Positions 6,435 to 8,842 of a stretch of DNA of 8,842 nucleotides are shown in pieces. The notes under the pieces were generated by a model. The model searched no databases. It saw nothing but the letters and a program-made list of their open reading frames with translations, and had not been told where the DNA came from. Source of the stretch: an uncultured bacterium. Its GTDB lineage: Bacteria > Actinomycetota > Coriobacteriia > Coriobacteriales > Coriobacteriaceae. How positions within the stretch are numbered: the stretch's first letter is position 1; each line of letters starts with the position of its first letter. The stretch spans positions 1-8,842 of the forward strand of contig CAJMRP010000081.1 in the NCBI GenBank assembly GCA_905215765.1, given 5' to 3'. Made by a program: the position numbers and the translations under genes.

Positions 6435-7235
6435 ATGAGCGCAAATCCGCTGCTTTCCATCGAGGGCCTCACCGCCTCTGTGGACGAGAAGACCATCCTC
6501 CACAACGTCAACCTCAACGTCGCCGCCGGCGAGACCCACGTGCTGATGGGACCCAACGGCGCCGGCAAGTCCACCCTCGGCCACCTGGTCATGGGCGACC
6601 CCGTCTATACCGTCAACGACGGCCGCATCGTCTTTGACGGCCAGGACATCACCGAGCTCACCACCGACAAGCGCTCGCGCGCCGGCCTGTTCCTGAGCTT
6701 CCAGGCCCCGGTCGAGATCCCGGGCGTGCCGCTGTCGAGCTTTTTGCGCGCCAGCATCGCCGGCCGCCCCGGCCTGGAGATGAAGGGCAAGGAGTTCCGC
6801 CGTCGCGTCAAGGAGCTCGCGGCCGAGCTCAACATGGATACCGCCTACCTCAACCGCGAGCTGGGCGTGGGCTTCTCGGGCGGCGAGAAAAAGAAGGTCG
6901 AGATGCTCCAGCTTCTGCTGTTGCAGCCCAAGCTCGCCATCCTCGACGAAACCGACTCCGGCCTGGACGTCGATGCCCTGTCCACCGTCAGCCACGGCAT
7001 GGACGCCTACCGCAAGAGCTGCGACGGCTCCATGCTCATCATTACGCATAACACGCGCATCCTGGAGCACTTGGATGTCGACCGCGTCCACGTTATGGTC
7101 AAGGGCCACATCGTGCGCGAGGACGACGCATCGCTGATCCCCTGGATCGACAAGAACGGCTTTGAGACCTTCGAACGCGAGGCCGCCGAGCAGCGCGCCC
7201 AGGCCGAGTCCGCCGCTGTCGAGCAGCAGGCGTAA
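6435..7235 (+). CDS. sufC: SufC, ABC-type ATPase of the SufBCD Fe-S assembly complex
   Basis: SufC is the cytosolic ATPase that drives shape changes in SufB-SufD during Fe-S cluster assembly; it is not a transporter. All ABC motifs are intact in the 266 residues: Walker A GPNGAGKST (39-47), Q-loop Q90 in LSFQAPVEIPGV, signature FSGGEKKK (147-154) with the Lys-rich SufC form, Walker B LAILDETDSGLD (168-179) and H-loop H205 in ITHNTRIL. DETDSGLDVDAL is a SufC hallmark. The length is slightly above the usual ~250 because of an Ala/Glu/Gln-rich tail. ATG at 6435 is chosen over the in-frame ATG at 6405 because GAGAGGAA precedes it and the family N-terminus begins here. sufB starts 12 bases after the stop, so the two are co-transcribed. 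Confidence 0.97.
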   Translation: MSANPLLSIEGLTASVDEKTILHNVNLNVAAGETHVLMGPNGAGKSTLGHLVMGDPVYTVNDGRIVFDGQDITELTTDKRSRAGLFLSFQAPVEIPGVPLSSFLRASIAGRPGLEMKGKEFRRRVKELAAELNMDTAYLNRELGVGFSGGEKKKVEMLQLLLLQPKLAILDETDSGLDVDALSTVSHGMDAYRKSCDGSMLIITHNTRILEHLDVDRVHVMVKGHIVREDDASLIPWIDKNGFETFEREAAEQRAQAESAAVEQQA

Positions 7236-7247
7236 AGGGGCGACGCA

Positions 7248-8660
7248 ATGACCAAGAACCGCACCGAGGTCGCGGACATCGACCGCAGCCTCTACGACTT
7301 CACCTATGGCGAGGAGGGATTCGAGCGCCTCGACGCCGGCATCACGCCCGACATCGTGCGCGAGATCAGCGCCAAGAAGGACGAGCCGCAGTGGATGCTC
7401 GACCTGCGCTTAAAGTCCCTCGAGATTTTCAACCGCTTCCCGGATCCGACGTGGGGCCCCTCCATCGAGGGCTTGGACATGGACAACATCGTCACCTACG
7501 TCAAGCCCAACACCGACCAAAAACACGACTGGGAATCGGTGCCCGACGACATCAAGAACACCTTTGAGCGCCTGGGCATCCCCGAGGCCGAGCGCAGCTA
7601 CCTGGCGGGCGTCGGCGCGCAGTACGACTCCGAGCTCGTCTACCACAACATGCAGGACACAGCGTCTAAGATGGGCATCGTCTACTCCGGCATCGAGGAG
7701 GCCCTGCACGACCCGCAGTGGGAACCGCTCATCCACGAGAAGTTTATGACGCTCATCCCGCCCACCGACCACAAGTTTGCGGCCCTGCACGGCGCCGTAT
7801 GGTCGGGCGGCTCGTTTGTCTACGTGCCCAAGGGCACCAAGCTCGACTTCCCGCTGCAGAGCTACTTCCGTCTTAACGCCAAGGGCGCCGGCCAGTTTGA
7901 GCACACGCTCATCATCGTCGAGGACGACGCCGACCTGCACTTTATCGAGGGTTGCTCCGCGCCCAAGTACAACGTAGCCAACCTCCACGCCGGCGCCGTC
8001 GAGCTCTTTGTGGGCAAGCGTGCGCACCTGCGCTACTCGACCATCGAGAACTGGTCCAAGAACATGTACAACCTCAACACCAAGCGTGCGCGCGTGGACG
8101 AGGACGGCGACATCGAGTGGATCAGCGGCTCCTTCGGTAGCCACGTGGGTTACCTCTACCCCATGAGCGTGCTCAACGGCCGTCGCGCCCGCTCGAGCTT
8201 TACCGGCATCACCTTTGCCGGCGCCGGGCAGAACCTCGACACCGGCTGCAAGGTCGTGCTCAACGCGCCCGAGACCTCGGCAACCGTCGAGACCAAGGGC
8301 ATCTCCAAGAGCGGCGGCATCCAGACGTTCCGCAGCTCTATCGTTGCCACGCCCAAGGCCGAGGGCTCCAAGGCAACCGTGAGCTGCCAGTCGCTGATGC
8401 TCGACTCTGAATCGCGCTCGGACACCATCCCCGCCATGGACATCAAGACGCGCGATGCCGCCGTGGGCCACGAGGCCAGGATCGGCGCGATCAGCAACGA
8501 CGCGGTGTTCTATCTCATGAGCCGGGGGATGAGCGAGGAGGACGCCCGCGCCCTGATCGTCAGCGGCTTCGCGGACAACGTGTCCAAGGAGCTGCCGCTG
8601 GAATACGCCGTGGAAATGAACAACCTCATCCGCCTTGAGATGAAGGGCAGCATCGGCTGA
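7248..8660 (+). CDS. sufB: SufB, Fe-S cluster assembly scaffold
   Basis: SufB is the scaffold on which SufBCD builds nascent Fe-S clusters before transfer to target proteins. At 470 residues it has the normal family length. Recognisable blocks are GVGAQYDSELVYHNM (121-135), HGAVWSGGSFVYVPKGTKLD (181-200), FIEGCSAPKY (232-241), YSTIENWSKNMYNLNTKR (263-280), SRSDTIPAMDIKTRDA (389-404), GHEA (407-410) and FYLMSRGMSEEDARALIVSGF (421-441). C236 fits the cysteine thought to receive sulfur (E. coli C254), and E409 in GHEA fits the essential C-terminal Glu. The position matching E. coli C405 appears to be Ser, as in many non-proteobacterial SufB proteins. AAAGGGG near 7235-7241 is the ribosome site, overlapping the sufC stop. 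Arg codon choice changes after about 8478 (AGG and CGG appear). Confidence 0.97.
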   Translation: MTKNRTEVADIDRSLYDFTYGEEGFERLDAGITPDIVREISAKKDEPQWMLDLRLKSLEIFNRFPDPTWGPSIEGLDMDNIVTYVKPNTDQKHDWESVPDDIKNTFERLGIPEAERSYLAGVGAQYDSELVYHNMQDTASKMGIVYSGIEEALHDPQWEPLIHEKFMTLIPPTDHKFAALHGAVWSGGSFVYVPKGTKLDFPLQSYFRLNAKGAGQFEHTLIIVEDDADLHFIEGCSAPKYNVANLHAGAVELFVGKRAHLRYSTIENWSKNMYNLNTKRARVDEDGDIEWISGSFGSHVGYLYPMSVLNGRRARSSFTGITFAGAGQNLDTGCKVVLNAPETSATVETKGISKSGGIQTFRSSIVATPKAEGSKATVSCQSLMLDSESRSDTIPAMDIKTRDAAVGHEARIGAISNDAVFYLMSRGMSEEDARALIVSGFADNVSKELPLEYAVEMNNLIRLEMKGSIG

Positions 8661-8678
8661 GCGAAAGGAGCGAACGAT

Positions 8679-8842
8679 ATGGAAAAAACGATTTATGTCA
8701 ACCGTCCCGCTTCGCGCACCTGGAACCGTCTCGGCGTGAACGAGGCCGCCGTCCGCTGGGACATGGACGCGGAGGCGCTTCTCTCGAACGAGCGCTTCAC
8801 CGCCGTTTCCGGCGAAAACGCCCCTCTCCGCATCGAGGCTGC
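8679..8842 (+). CDS. sufD: SufD, Fe-S assembly complex subunit, N-terminal fragment cut by window edge
   Basis: Only the first 54 codons lie in the window. SufD pairs with SufB and SufC in the SufBCD complex and is needed for iron acquisition. The N-terminus of SufD is poorly conserved, but NRPASRTWNRLGVNEAAV (8-25) fits the family pattern in which a Pro/Trp-containing stretch leads to 'RLGVN'. AAAGGAG at 8664-8670, eight bases before the ATG, is a strong ribosome site. Only 18 bases separate it from the sufB stop. The assignment rests mostly on position after sufB, so a second SufB/SufD-like protein is the only other reasonable reading. Confidence 0.82.
   Translation, partial: MEKTIYVNRPASRTWNRLGVNEAAVRWDMDAEALLSNERFTAVSGENAPLRIEA

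Noticed and set aside
7410..8471. 353-codon minus-strand frame opposite sufB, and 6387-7109 opposite sufC
   Set aside because: Val/Gly/Asp/His-rich shadows of highly conserved suf genes; no independent ribosome site or motif seen.

Overview
The window looks like DNA from gut Actinobacteria, but probably not from one genome. The left end (about 1-1840) carries a TPP-riboswitch-controlled tenA and a galactofuranosyltransferase-like GT2 gene. In style this resembles Bifidobacterium. From 1864 to the right edge the genes look like Coriobacteriia (Collinsella-like): an AAA-ATPase-like/PD-(D/E)XK protein, a sortase-anchored lysozyme-like surface protein, and a divergent rrf2 / sufCBD locus. These source assignments are inferences from gene style and codon use. 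No database search was possible. The change falls in a 24-bp gap between two convergent stop codons, so a real transfer boundary and an assembly chimera are both possible.

Layout. (1) Minus strand, 1-592: tenA, cut by the left edge, preceded by a well-formed TPP aptamer (599-686) and a promoter with a 17-bp spacer (696-724). (2) Plus strand, 811-1839: a GT2 glycosyltransferase. (3) Minus strand, 1864-3660: an intact reading frame of the AAA-ATPase-like (PF09820-type) plus DUF1703-type nuclease family. Its ATPase and nuclease motifs are degenerate and it has 26 cysteines. (4) A rho-independent terminator (3793-3830) follows the minus-strand gene 3863-5641. That gene encodes a secreted protein with a lysozyme-like domain, a linker of about 255 residues rich in Ser, Asp, Gly, Lys and Glu, and an MPKTG sorting signal. 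(5) Minus strand, 5781-6212: an Rrf2 regulator with three Cys in an Fe-S-type arrangement. (6) Plus strand, 6435-8842: sufC, sufB and the start of sufD.

How the genes work together. TenA salvages thiamine breakdown products and is probably switched off by TPP through burial of its Shine-Dalgarno sequence. SufC (ATPase), SufB (scaffold) and SufD form the SufBCD Fe-S assembly complex. The divergent Rrf2 protein is the natural candidate Fe-S-sensing regulator, and the 222-bp spacer holds two kinds of inverted repeat that could be its operators. The surface protein probably binds or cuts peptidoglycan at the cell wall. The AAA-ATPase-like protein has no assigned role here.

There is no gene-free stretch longer than 300 bases. 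The spacers 593-810, 5642-5780 and 6213-6434 hold the regulatory elements listed. No tRNA, rRNA, CRISPR array or insertion sequence was seen.
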